Both the position numbers and the translations under genes were made by a program. A stretch of 33,461 nt of DNA from Salinisphaera sp. (GTDB lineage Bacteria > Pseudomonadota > Gammaproteobacteria > Nevskiales > Salinisphaeraceae), in contig JAQIBT010000026.1 of assembly GCA_027858915.1 (NCBI GenBank), positions 1-33,461 on the forward strand. The letters run 5' to 3'. Of the stretch, positions 1-8,059 are shown in pieces (the stretch's first letter is position 1; each line of letters opens with the position of its first letter). The notes beneath the pieces are model-generated. The model ran no database searches. It was not told where the DNA came from and saw only the letters and a program-made list of their open reading frames with translations.

Positions 1-37
1 ACGCACGATACGACCAAATGAAACTCGGGGTGTAGAT

Positions 38-109
38 GCCGCCTTGGGCGGCTGTCTTCTAAGGCGCCTTTGAGGCGCTCTCCGTTAAGGCCCCCGGCTT
101 TGCCGGGGG
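38..109. repeat. three tandem GC-rich hairpins
   Basis: Three perfect stems follow one another: 38-43 with 47-52 (loop TTG), 64-69 with 73-78 (loop TTG), and 91-98 with 102-109 (loop TTT). All have three-base loops. They lie upstream of the sigma-54 promoter, so they are not in the transcript that promoter makes. They may be the 3' end or terminator of a gene left of the window, or a small cluster of REP-like palindromes. A T-rich stretch (TTTTTTT) follows about 15 bases after the third stem. Confidence 0.6.
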
Positions 110-184
110 ATACTTACTGTCGGCTTTTTTTACATATCGCTAAGCGTCAAATCATAAGTCACTGAATTGCATAGAATATTATTT

Positions 185-199
185 TGGCACGTTCATTGC
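185..199 (+). promoter_or_regulatory. sigma-54 (RpoN) promoter
   Basis: TGGCAC, five bases, then TTGC matches the -24/-12 consensus. The invariant GG (186-187) and GC (198-199) are exactly 12 bases apart. Transcription should start near 211, about 30 bases before the ATG of the PEP-CTERM-type gene. From the literature, PEP-CTERM genes in exosortase bacteria are often under RpoN with the PrsK/PrsR pair. No activator gene is in this window. Confidence 0.8.
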
Positions 200-239
200 C
201 TTTGTCCGAGTCAGGCTTACTAACGAGGGGAAATAGACT

Positions 240-884
240 ATGCATTTGAATAAATCCACGATCCTGGGCTCGGCGCTCCTTGCCTTGGCCATCAGTGGCG
301 CCGCCAGCGCTACAACGATCAACTTTGGTTCGCAGCTCGACAGTGACGGCGTGCCGATGACGACCGTGGGCAGCGCCACGACCGTCAACTTCAACAACGG
401 CGCCTGCGGTTTTGCGAGCTGCAATGGCAACTTCCATATAGTCAGCGGCGCCAAGCGCTCACACTACGCAGCCCCGAACAGGGATACGACTAAGTATCTG
501 GCCGTGCCGAATGATAATTCGAGACGCACGTCCGCAACATTCACCCTCGGCACGACCGCCAACTATTTCGGCCTGCTTTGGGGCTCGATCGACTCCTACA
601 ACACGCTCGACTTTCTGAGCAACGGTTCCAGTGTTGCCAGCTATACTGGCACCGACATTCGCAGTCTGGCCGGTACGGGGAACACGTTCGTGAATTTCTT
701 CCAACTGCCGAACTTCGACGCGGTCAAACTGAGCAGCAGCTCGTATGCGTTCGAGACAGACAACATGGCCTATGCCCTTGCCGTACCCGCGCCGGGCAAT
801 CTGGCGCTGTTCGGGCTGGCAGTTCTCGGCCTGTTCGGCGCCGGCGTCTTCCGCCGCCGTCTCCCGGGTCGCCACTCTTCCTAA
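240..884 (+). CDS. PEP-CTERM-type exosortase-dependent surface protein
   Basis: This 214-residue protein is probably exported and sorted by an exosortase. Residues 1-24 are a clear signal peptide ending in ASA. The body is rich in Thr, Ser, Asn and Gly and contains a WGSIDSYNTLDF stretch like the Npun_F0296 family of exosortase-dependent surface proteins (recognised from memory). The C-terminus has the sorting-signal layout: a VPAP motif, a hydrophobic helix of about 18 residues, then an RRR cluster. The usual PEP is PAP here, a known kind of variation. The start follows an AGGGG ribosome site. A sigma-54 promoter sits upstream and a rho-independent terminator downstream, so the gene is a single-gene unit. 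No exosortase is in the window. Confidence 0.8.
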   Translation: MHLNKSTILGSALLALAISGAASATTINFGSQLDSDGVPMTTVGSATTVNFNNGACGFASCNGNFHIVSGAKRSHYAAPNRDTTKYLAVPNDNSRRTSATFTLGTTANYFGLLWGSIDSYNTLDFLSNGSSVASYTGTDIRSLAGTGNTFVNFFQLPNFDAVKLSSSSYAFETDNMAYALAVPAPGNLALFGLAVLGLFGAGVFRRRLPGRHSS

Positions 885-910
885 CCATCAGTCGGCTCGG
901 ATTGCCCTGT

Positions 911-944
911 CCCCGCCCGGCTCGCGCCGCGCGGGGATTTTTTA
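911..944 (+). terminator. rho-independent terminator of the surface-protein gene
   Basis: CCCCGC (911-916) pairs with GCGGGG (931-936), and an inner CGG (918-920) pairs with CCG (927-929). A run of six T follows from 938. It lies 27 bases after the stop codon. Confidence 0.8.
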
Positions 945-1721
945 TTGGTAACGCGCTGCCCGCAATTCAAAGTCGGCCCTACTCTGCAGTCGACATCGCG
1001 AAGCCGACCAGAGCGCGACCGCCGTGCCTCTTCTGGACACTCGAACGCTGAGACGGTCAAGAAGCCCACAGTGCGCTGCGGCAAGCGACGGTTCAAATAC
1101 GCTCGATAATGGCTTTCGCAAACCCTTGGGTGGAACCGTCGCCGCCCAGATCCGGCGTGGTACGGTCGGCTTCCGAGCCGCCGGGTCAGATCTGGTCTTG
1201 TGCCTTTTATCGATCTGCAGCGTGATATCGGCTTATGGAGCGCCCTCCACGAGGTGCCGAGCACGAAAGGCGCCGAGCGTCCGCAGCCGCTTATGTTATT
1301 GATGATGGTAACTGGCAGCAGTTGAGTGGTTTGCGGCCCAGTGAGCGCAACGCGTGGATTAATCGAGCGCTGGCCCATTACGATCGCCGGTGCCGACTAC
1401 GCATCGCGGCCTCGAAATTGGATGTATTGAGCCAGTCGTTGCCGCGCCGCGATGGCTGTGCCGACGACTGGGTGCGCGTTGAGCGCTCTCGCGACGGATG
1501 ATTAGTTCGTTCAGTGGTTCGCGCAGCAGCGCGAAACCTCAGCCCCGATCGACGGCTACCTATAAATCAGTCGATGTGCCGGGAAATCTAATCCGGCCAG
1601 ACTTGCTTAGTCTGATACATAATCAAGGCCGGACTTGACCCTCGAGGCCGGGATGGCGGATACGGTGCGCTCGGTTGCGGCCATCCGGAGGCCGCGTTAG
1701 CAGGCGACTGACGAGTCGCAC
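945..1721. other. gene-poor stretch with small hairpins
   Basis: I recognise no gene here. The open frames on both strands are rich in Arg, Ser, Pro and Ala and look like by-products of high GC. Two structured spots stand out. One is a stem at 1518-1524/1529-1535 (TTCGCGC, loop AGCA), which resembles the palindrome at about 5456. The other is a nested pair: TCCGGCC (1592-1598) with GGCCGGA (1627-1633), enclosing AGACT/AGTCT (1599-1603/1609-1613). The latter could be the transcription end for tam or a structured repeat. Confidence 0.4.
1235..1501 (+). CDS. possible small hypothetical protein
   Basis: An 88-residue frame. Its middle (VIDDGNWQQLSGLRPSERNAWINRALAHYD) is more protein-like than the surrounding frames, with a plausible amphipathic helix. 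It has no clear ribosome site, and the first 20 residues are Arg/Ala-rich low-complexity sequence, so a real start may lie further in. No family is recognised. It could equally be a decayed remnant. Confidence 0.2.
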   Translation: MERPPRGAEHERRRASAAAYVIDDGNWQQLSGLRPSERNAWINRALAHYDRRCRLRIAASKLDVLSQSLPRRDGCADDWVRVERSRDG

Positions 1722-2513
1722 TCAAGCCACCCGCAACACCATAAACAGCCGCGGGAAAGGCAGCACGAGCGTGCCGTCGGCAAGCATCGGATAGGCCCCG
1801 GCCAGACGTGTTCGATAGGCCTGGAGGAATTCGACTTGTCTATCGGCATCGAGCCGCTGCAGATAGGGGCGGAGTGCCGAGCCCTTGAACCATTCGATCA
1901 CGCCGTCGACGCCGTCGGCGAGCAGATGATGATAGGTGATACGCCAGACATCGATCGAGGCCGCATGGGCCCTGAGCTGGGCGATATACCAGTCGGCAGG
2001 ATGACGCGGCGCCCGCAGGGCAGAGGTATCGGCCTGGACCTTGGCCCAACGGGCGTCGGTGGTGACTTCGCGCATCAATTGGTGGGCGGGTTCGTCGAGG
2101 TTGTCCGGCATCTGGATAGCCAGCCGGCCGCCGGGGGCGAGCGTCTTGAGTAGGCGCGGGAGCAGACTGGCGTGGTCGGGTAGCCAGTGCAGCGAGGCGT
2201 TGGCGAACACGACATCGAAGCTGTCCGATGGTTGCCAGTCGGTGATATCGACTTGTTCGAAACGCACGGCCGGCAGGCGCTTGCGCGCGGCAGCGAGCAT
2301 GTCTTCGGACTGGTCGATGCCGTGGATTTCGGCCTGGGGAAAATGTCCGGCTAGCAGTTCGGTGGAATTGCCCGGACCGCAGCCGAGGTCGGCTACGCGC
2401 GCAACGTTTTCGGTTGGCAGTCGCGCCAGAAGGTCGAGGATGGGCTGGTTACGCTCGGCTTCGAACTTCACGTATTGCGTCGAGGACCATTGCATGGCGT
2501 GTTCCGTGGTCAT
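1722..2513 (-). CDS. tam: trans-aconitate 2-methyltransferase
   Basis: An S-adenosylmethionine-dependent methyltransferase that methylates trans-aconitate, a spontaneous by-product that inhibits aconitase. It aligns well with E. coli Tam: the N-terminal Q/W-S-x-Y-x-x-F-x-A-E-R block, the SAM-binding motif VADLGCGPGNST, VFANASLHWLPDH, a QMPDN stretch, and the FPRLFMVLR end. The start at 2513 (MTTEHAMQW) gives 263 residues. An internal ATG at 2495 gives 257, closer to the usual 252. A longer frame to 2588 adds 25 residues with no family match. Neither start has a strong ribosome site. The gene stands alone between repeat-bearing intergenic regions. Cytoplasmic. Confidence 0.9.
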   Translation of the reverse strand: MTTEHAMQWSSTQYVKFEAERNQPILDLLARLPTENVARVADLGCGPGNSTELLAGHFPQAEIHGIDQSEDMLAAARKRLPAVRFEQVDITDWQPSDSFDVVFANASLHWLPDHASLLPRLLKTLAPGGRLAIQMPDNLDEPAHQLMREVTTDARWAKVQADTSALRAPRHPADWYIAQLRAHAASIDVWRITYHHLLADGVDGVIEWFKGSALRPYLQRLDADRQVEFLQAYRTRLAGAYPMLADGTLVLPFPRLFMVLRVA

Positions 2514-2702
2514 GGTGCCGACGGCCGACGAGCGCTTAGCCCTAGGAGAATCCGCCCCGCAAGCGGCACGCTGTTGCGCAGGAAACAACGCTACGATGCT
2601 ACGACGGGGCCCGACAAGGTCAAAAAATATTTCAGAAAATCAGACATTAACGGCCTGTTGCTCGAGACGTGTGCGCATCAGGCAGAAAAATCCAAGACAG
2701 GG

Positions 2703-2874
2703 TTATCCGCAGATTTGCGCAGATTAAAGGGATTGAAGACAACGATCGCGAACCGCTCGACTTTTGTAACAGATGATCGGACCAGACGAGAGTGCACCGT
2801 AAGCACTGGCGGTCTGAAAACTTTTCCTGTCCTTGTTTTTAATCTGCGTTAATCGGCGTCAATCTGCGGATAAA
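2703..2874. repeat. inverted pair of TTATCCGCAGATT-type repeats
   Basis: The left arm (2703-2728) begins TTATCCGCAGATT and ends GCGCAGATTAAA. The right arm (2838-2874), read on the minus strand, begins TTTATCCGCAGATT and ends AACGCAGATTAAA. They enclose about 110 bases. A third copy lies at 16341-16368. Outside the arms the flanks also match loosely (CAGAAG followed by a few bases, then TTATCC), so the unit is larger than the core. The rest of 2514-3048 holds no recognisable gene. Confidence 0.65.
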
Positions 2875-3048
2875 ATGCCTTCTGCTTCTGGGCTGGGTCG
2901 TCAAAAATACTTCAACAAAATCAAGCACTAATGGAATATTTCATCAGAGCCCATCAGAGCCCATCGGACTCAAGGCCACTCTACTGCGCCGGCGGGATAA
3001 TGGCGCAAAAAATCGGCTTTTTTCGCGCTCATCCTCTCGCCTCGCTCG

Positions 3049-4116
3049 CTACGATCGCTTGAGTCCAACAGCCTCTTGGCCGAGCACGGCATCCAGCTGC
3101 AAGTGGGCCACGATCGGGTCTTCGCTGTTGGCGATGATTTCGGAATGTGCGATCACGTATGAGCGGCCGGTGATGGTGTTGTTGACCACATCCACGTCGC
3201 CGGTGTCGTTCTCCATGCGGGCACGGCCTGTGAATTCGCCGATGAAGCGGGTGTTGCGCAGCGATACGGTTTCCAGCCGGTCGCCGGGTTCGATGCGCTT
3301 TTCATGGTTCATCAATGCCAGCCGGGCCGAGGTGCCGGTGCCGGTGGTGCTGCGACAGATCACGCCGGGGTGCACATAGGTCGCCGAGCGAGAACGATAA
3401 AAGCCGGGCTCGACGGTCTCTTCGGGGCCCATGAAATGCAGGAACGGCAGCGGGCCGACGTCGCCGAGGCTGTAGTGTGAGAACTGTCGGCTGGCGCGGA
3501 TCGCTTCTACGATCTGGTGTGCGGTGTCGGCGAGCTGGCGCTCTTCGGAGGCGACCAGTTCGAAGCCGAGTTCGCCAGCGTCGACCAAGGCATAGAACCC
3601 GCCGCTGTAGGCGATGCTGTAGGTGATATCGCCCAGGCCCGGAACCGATACGCTGGCCTGATAGGTATCGATATAGCTGGGCAGGCCTTCGCAGGTAATC
3701 GCCTCGACCACGCCGTTTACTACCTGTGCCTCGATCTGGACCAGCCCGGCCGGGGCTTCGAGCATGAAGCGCTGGGTGCCTTCGCGTTTTTCCACGATGC
3801 CGGCTTCGAGGACTGCAGTGGCGGTGCAGATGGTATTGGAGCCGGAATAGATGGGATAACCCATCACTTCCATGATGATATAGCCGGCGACGGCGCGTTC
3901 GTCGCTGGCCGGTACCAGCAGGTCCACCGACATTTCGGGAATGCCGTTGGGTTCTTCCAGCAGCAGGCGGCGCAGGTCGTCGGCTTCGTCGCGCAGATAT
4001 TCCATCTGGGCACGCACGGTCGCGCCCGGCAAGGGTTTGACGCCGCCGGTGACGATACGGCTGACGTCGCCGCCGGCATGGGTGTCCATGAGTTGCAATG
4101 AGAGTTGACGATTCAT
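3049..4116 (-). CDS. proline racemase family protein (hydroxyproline epimerase/dehydratase type)
   Basis: A 355-residue member of the proline racemase superfamily, which includes proline racemase, 4-hydroxyproline 2-epimerase and trans-3-hydroxy-L-proline dehydratase. Residues 10-16 (MDTHAGG) and the second catalytic block (residues 255-263, RSTTGTGTS) fit the family. The two acid/base positions are normally Cys, or one of them Ser or Thr. Here they appear to be Ser91 (in YSGSN) and Thr258, so proline racemisation is unlikely and a dehydratase or other activity is more plausible. Cys97 lies nearby. The start at 4116 has a GGAG site and overlaps the upstream oxidoreductase stop by ATGA. A longer frame to 4158 only copies that gene in another frame. 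Confidence 0.85.
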   Translation of the reverse strand: MNRQLSLQLMDTHAGGDVSRIVTGGVKPLPGATVRAQMEYLRDEADDLRRLLLEEPNGIPEMSVDLLVPASDERAVAGYIIMEVMGYPIYSGSNTICTATAVLEAGIVEKREGTQRFMLEAPAGLVQIEAQVVNGVVEAITCEGLPSYIDTYQASVSVPGLGDITYSIAYSGGFYALVDAGELGFELVASEERQLADTAHQIVEAIRASRQFSHYSLGDVGPLPFLHFMGPEETVEPGFYRSRSATYVHPGVICRSTTGTGTSARLALMNHEKRIEPGDRLETVSLRNTRFIGEFTGRARMENDTGDVDVVNNTITGRSYVIAHSEIIANSEDPIVAHLQLDAVLGQEAVGLKRS

Positions 4117-5279
4117 GAGTGTTGCTCCAGGGCGAACGGCGCGCCGTGTTGGTCCCATTGCGCATCCGGCACGACCACGATCTTGCCGAGGTAATTGCTG
4201 GAGCGGTTCATGAAATAGCGTTCACATTCATGCAGATCGGATAGCTTGAACGCGGCGTGCAGCACTGGCTTGAGATCGCCGGCGCGGATCCAGGCGATCA
4301 GCTGCGCGGCTTCTTCGCGGGTGCCGTGGGAAACGCCAAATATCTGCACCTGGTAGAGATAGATTACCGTCCACAGAATTTCGGTGACGTTGTCGGCGCT
4401 GGCGCCGGCGATCGACAGGCGCGGATAGGTCGCGCGTTTGTTCATGTTGAAGATCATGGTCTCGATGAATTGCCGCGTCATCTCGCCGCCGACCAGATCC
4501 ATCACGGCGTCGATCGGCTGATCATCGGTGAGTGCGCGCAACTGGCCGGTGAAATCGTCCATTTCGGTGCGGTCGAGCACGGCCTCGGCCCCTAGTTCGA
4601 TCAGGGCCTCGGCCTTGTCGCGCTTGCTCAACGCATAGGGGATCGCGCCGACGATGCGACACAGCTGGATAAGCGCGGTGCCTACACCGCCGCTGGCGCC
4701 GGTGACCAGTACGCGTTCGCCGGCGCGGATATTGGCCGAGGTCATCATGTGGTAGGCGGTCTGGTAGGAACACATGCCCATGGATGCCAGCTCGGCGTCT
4801 GCCAGCGCCGGGTTGTCGACGGCGTGGAACTGGTCGGACGGCACCGCGACATATTCGGCAAAGCCGCCGTCGGCGCCGTGGCCGTAATAGTCGGGCGTGA
4901 GATTGATGTCGCGCCGTTCGTCGGCATAGATATTGAAATCCAGCAGGCCGCGTTCGCCGATGCGAGCGCTGTCCACGTTGTCTCCGACTGCGACGACGCG
5001 GCCGACGATGTCGGCGCCCTGGATACGCGGAAACGTAAGCGTGTTCTTGCCGCCGATAGCGAACGACGTCTTGTCGTTCTTGTCGCGTGTCGGGTACAGG
5101 CCTTCACGGGCCTTGCGGTCGGTGTTGTTCTTGGCCGTGGCTGTCACCTGAACCAGCACTTCGCCTGTGCGCGGCACTGGCATGGGGGTGTGGGTATCGT
5201 AGACCAGCTGATCCACGTCGCCGTGGCCCATGAGCCGCATGGCCTGCATGGAGTCGGGCAGGGTTGGTTTATCGGCCAT
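4113..5279 (-). CDS. zinc-independent MDR-family alcohol dehydrogenase/quinone reductase
   Basis: A 388-residue NAD(P)H-dependent oxidoreductase of the medium-chain family. The N-terminal GroES-like part contains GEVLVQVTATAKNNTDRKAREG and GADIVGRVVAVGD. The Rossmann part has GERVLVTGASGGVGTALIQLCR. The structural-zinc Cys cluster is absent, as in quinone-reductase-like and crotonyl-type members. The start follows a GGAAAA sequence. It is the first gene of a two-gene unit: its stop overlaps the start of the proline racemase family gene. The two enzymes may act in the same amino- or imino-acid pathway, but the substrate cannot be read from the sequence. Confidence 0.85.
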   Translation of the reverse strand: MADKPTLPDSMQAMRLMGHGDVDQLVYDTHTPMPVPRTGEVLVQVTATAKNNTDRKAREGLYPTRDKNDKTSFAIGGKNTLTFPRIQGADIVGRVVAVGDNVDSARIGERGLLDFNIYADERRDINLTPDYYGHGADGGFAEYVAVPSDQFHAVDNPALADAELASMGMCSYQTAYHMMTSANIRAGERVLVTGASGGVGTALIQLCRIVGAIPYALSKRDKAEALIELGAEAVLDRTEMDDFTGQLRALTDDQPIDAVMDLVGGEMTRQFIETMIFNMNKRATYPRLSIAGASADNVTEILWTVIYLYQVQIFGVSHGTREEAAQLIAWIRAGDLKPVLHAAFKLSDLHECERYFMNRSSNYLGKIVVVPDAQWDQHGAPFALEQHS

Positions 5280-5455
5280 GGGTTTTCCAATCGCTGAATA
5301 CTGAATAGGCGATCAGAATAGCAAACGATTCGCCCGCTGGCGGACGCATCAAACGGCTCCTTGATTACGTATCAAACTCAGCGGTCAACCAGCTCTGCTA
5401 TGGCGAGCGGATCGTCACATGGTCGGTGCTGCTGTTACTTCGATCTGGCTTAGGA

Positions 5456-5720
5456 TTTCGCGCTGCTGCGCGAGTCACTTATCTTGCTTGCCCTTGAGTA
5501 ACCAAGAGAAGGGCACCCTGTCTTGCGTCGATGCTTCGCATCGATTCCCTGCGCTGCTCGCCAGCCTTGTGGCTTCCCTGGGGCGCCGCCGGAACTCGCG
5601 TCGCTCAGACACCCGGCGGCTTCTCCGCTTTCTGGCTCCGCTGCTCGGCGCTACGCCCAAGGGGGAGAATACAGGCACTGAACGGTCTGACTTCGGGTTA
5701 TATTTTGCTCCGTGGTGCGA
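5456..5720. repeat. non-coding GCGAGTCACTT-type intergenic repeat
   Basis: The stretch begins with a palindrome (TTCGCGCTGCTGCGCGA), then GCGAGTCACTTATCTTGC, then AGTAACCAAGAGAAGGGCAC. It matches my memory of a repeat common in proteobacterial genomes and often mis-annotated as small proteins reading VTFLCLPKEKVTKRK. The frames across it are GC-driven and lack ribosome sites. The remainder of 5280-5746 shows no gene. Confidence 0.55.
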
Positions 5721-5746
5721 AACCAAGTGTCGCTTTCGTTGAGCAC

Positions 5747-6511
5747 TTATGGATTCGATGGCACGTTCGCAATGCCGGCGGCGTTTATCTGCAGGGTGTT
5801 GGTCTGTTGTACGAAGGCGACGACATGGAGGGTGGCCTGATGCGCGTCGTGCGGTATTGGCAGGCTGACGGTCCAGCTGTCCTTGTCGGACGATTTGCTG
5901 TGCTGCGGGCTCGCCGGCTGCAGATAGCGCACCACGCCATCTTCGCGTAGCGTCCGGCCGCTATTTTCTCCGGCGCCGACGTGTGAAATCACCTTGTCCT
6001 GGGTCATCGCAAACCAGAGTCTGTGACCGGGCGCGACATTGCCGTTCGCTACCGTCGCCAACACGGAATTGCCCTGGGGCTGAACGCTAATCGCCAGCGC
6101 ATCGACCGCGGGCGATGCGGGCTGTGCGATCACGGCGAGCATCCGGCGGCGATCGCTGCCGACCATTTCCTGGGTGCCGTTGACGACCAGCTGTGGCGTG
6201 TAGATGCGATCGGCGCCGAAGACTTCTCGGGCATAGCGTTGCTGGCGCGCCGTATAGGCCGCACTGGAGTAGCGGTCGACCCAGTTCAGCTGGTTCCAGT
6301 AATCCACGTGCTCGTCCAATCGGATGAGCTGGACCTGATCGTCATCGACCTTGGAGGCCAGACTGTTCAGCAGGTCGTAGGCAGGCGGACAGCTCGAACA
6401 GCTGTTGGAGGTGAATAGTTCGAGCACCACCGGCCGCGGGGCAGCGATCGCTGGCGCAGCCACAGCGCACAGCAGGATAAGCAAGGCTCGCAGAGGAGAC
6501 AGGCAAGGCAT
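5747..6511 (-). CDS. DUF1223 thioredoxin-like exported protein
   Basis: A 254-residue secreted protein. Residues 1-23 form a signal peptide ending AIAA. Directly after it comes VVLELFTSNSCSSCPPAY, the DUF1223 hallmark, with a CSSC pair (Cys38 and Cys41) at the position of a thioredoxin active site. FGADRIYTPQLVVNGTQEMVGSDR is also typical of the family. The biochemical role of DUF1223 is not established. A periplasmic dithiol/disulfide function is inferred from the CxxC and fold. The start has a CGGAG ribosome site. It lies 72 bases downstream of the sensor kinase, in the same direction, so it probably belongs to the regulator-kinase operon next to the methionine-sulfoxide repair genes. Confidence 0.85.
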   Translation of the reverse strand: MPCLSPLRALLILLCAVAAPAIAAPRPVVLELFTSNSCSSCPPAYDLLNSLASKVDDDQVQLIRLDEHVDYWNQLNWVDRYSSAAYTARQQRYAREVFGADRIYTPQLVVNGTQEMVGSDRRRMLAVIAQPASPAVDALAISVQPQGNSVLATVANGNVAPGHRLWFAMTQDKVISHVGAGENSGRTLREDGVVRYLQPASPQHSKSSDKDSWTVSLPIPHDAHQATLHVVAFVQQTNTLQINAAGIANVPSNP

Positions 6512-6583
6512 GATGACTCCGGTCGTGGTGGGCTTGTCAGCACCAGCCTCGCGCGGGGCGCGGCTTGAATCCTCACGAAAGCG

Positions 6584-8059
6584 TCACGCAAGCGCCAGTC
6601 GGAAGTTGGCTTGTGTGCCGGCGCCTGGCGTGCTCACCAGCGTCAACCGGCTGTCGTGGCGCTCGCAGATTTCGGCTACGATCGCCAGGCCCAGACCGGT
6701 ACCGTCGCCGGGTGTGCGCCCGCTGGCTGTGCGATAGAAACGCTGGGTGACCAGCGGCAGTTCCTCGGCCGATAGGCCAACGCCGTCGTCGATGACGCTG
6801 ACCGCCAGATCGCCTGCCTCGGCGTGCGCTCTGATCTGGACCCTGCCGCCGGGCGCGGTAGCGCGCAGGGCGTTGTCGACCAGATTGGTGAGCGCGCGGT
6901 CGATCATTTCCAGATCGGCCGCGACCTGCAGCGTGGTGTCGGCACATTCCACGCTCAGGGCCACGCCGGCGTCATGGGCCTGCGGGCCAAACTTGCCGGC
7001 GATGTCGTGGGCCAGTTCGGCAAATGGAAAGGTGTCGATACGCAATGGCCGTTCCGAGACATCCACGCGCGCCAGCAGCGAGAGCTGATCGGCCAGATGC
7101 GACAGACGCGACACATTGTTGAGGATCGCGTCCAGCTGTTCGCGTTGATTGTGTTCGGTCGATGACAGACCCGCGCGCAGCTGCTGGGCATAGCCGCGCA
7201 GTGAAGTCAGGGGGGTGCGGAAATCGTGCGACAGATTGGCCACCAGTTCGCGGCGCTGGCGGTCGTTCTCGCGCAGCGCGCCCAGCTGCGCCTCAATGGT
7301 CGCCGCCAGTTCATTGAAGGCACGGCTGGCCTGGCCGATCTCGTCGTCGGCAACCGGTTCGATACGCTGGCTGTAGTCGCCTCGGGCAAACCGCTGTACG
7401 GCACGCGTCAAGCGCGAAAAACGACGCGTCAACAAGGCAAACAACAACAATCCAAGGCCGGCCGACAGCAGCAGGGCCACGCCGCCGGCAATCAGCAGCG
7501 ACCGCGAGATACTGCTGGTTTGCCACATGCCTACCATCGACATGTGGGTTTTGGCTTCGAGCACCACGAACAGATAACCCGGCGTGTGTGCCGGGCCGAT
7601 GGTCACCGGTGCCGCCGAGAACACGTTTTTGCCGCCGTGGCAGGGAACAGTGGCATAAACCGGCAACATGGGCATGGCCGAAAGCAGTTCGTGTATCGCG
7701 GTCAGGCTGATGGTTTGGCCGACTCCGCACTTGCCGTGGCCATAGGCGTCGATCACTTTTCCATGCGCATCCAGTACATAGAGTGAGAGAGCGGGATTGA
7801 TGGTCATGATGCGCTTGGCGGCTTCGTTGGTGCCGGCGCTATCGACCCCGGCCGACAGCGGCGCCTCCAGCACGTGTTTGAGGTTGGACGCCAGATTCAG
7901 CTGGCTGCGCTGGAGCCATTCCCGGCCCAGATGATCGAACTGGCCGACGGCAATCCAGGCGGTGCCGAGCGACATCACGATCAGGCTCGCGAGATACACG
8001 AGCGCCAGGCGCGCATACAGGCTGCGGAACAGGCGCCCTGCACGGCCAGGCCGGCTCAT
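6584..8059 (-). CDS. membrane sensor histidine kinase
   Basis: A 491-residue two-component sensor. Membrane helices lie at about 17-38 and 188-210 and enclose a periplasmic domain of about 150 residues. That domain carries two cysteines (Cys111, Cys140) and a Met cluster (residues 173-178). A HAMP domain (about 211-265) leads to the dimerisation/phosphoacceptor helix with NLSHDFRTPLTSL (His278). The ATPase domain has an N box around Asn396, DDGVG at 424-428 and GDGTGLGLAI at 451-460. The start overlaps the regulator stop by ATGA. By position it senses an envelope signal, possibly oxidant stress. The cysteines and Mets are candidate sensing residues (inference). Confidence 0.92.
   Translation of the reverse strand: MSRPGRAGRLFRSLYARLALVYLASLIVMSLGTAWIAVGQFDHLGREWLQRSQLNLASNLKHVLEAPLSAGVDSAGTNEAAKRIMTINPALSLYVLDAHGKVIDAYGHGKCGVGQTISLTAIHELLSAMPMLPVYATVPCHGGKNVFSAAPVTIGPAHTPGYLFVVLEAKTHMSMVGMWQTSSISRSLLIAGGVALLLSAGLGLLLFALLTRRFSRLTRAVQRFARGDYSQRIEPVADDEIGQASRAFNELAATIEAQLGALRENDRQRRELVANLSHDFRTPLTSLRGYAQQLRAGLSSTEHNQREQLDAILNNVSRLSHLADQLSLLARVDVSERPLRIDTFPFAELAHDIAGKFGPQAHDAGVALSVECADTTLQVAADLEMIDRALTNLVDNALRATAPGGRVQIRAHAEAGDLAVSVIDDGVGLSAEELPLVTQRFYRTASGRTPGDGTGLGLAIVAEICERHDSRLTLVSTPGAGTQANFRLALA

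Noticed and set aside
881-1378. A 165-residue minus-strand protein
   Set aside because: Arg/Ser/Pro-rich composition typical of a random GC-rich frame. It also runs through the terminator of the PEP-CTERM-type gene.
4749-5297. A long plus-strand frame (182 residues) opposite the MDR oxidoreductase
   Set aside because: Shadow of the well-conserved minus-strand gene. The same holds for plus-strand frames opposite hemE, the sensor kinase and the 694-residue gene.
5419-5742. A 107-residue protein on the plus strand
   Set aside because: It lies in the GCGAGTCACTT-type non-coding repeat and has no ribosome site.
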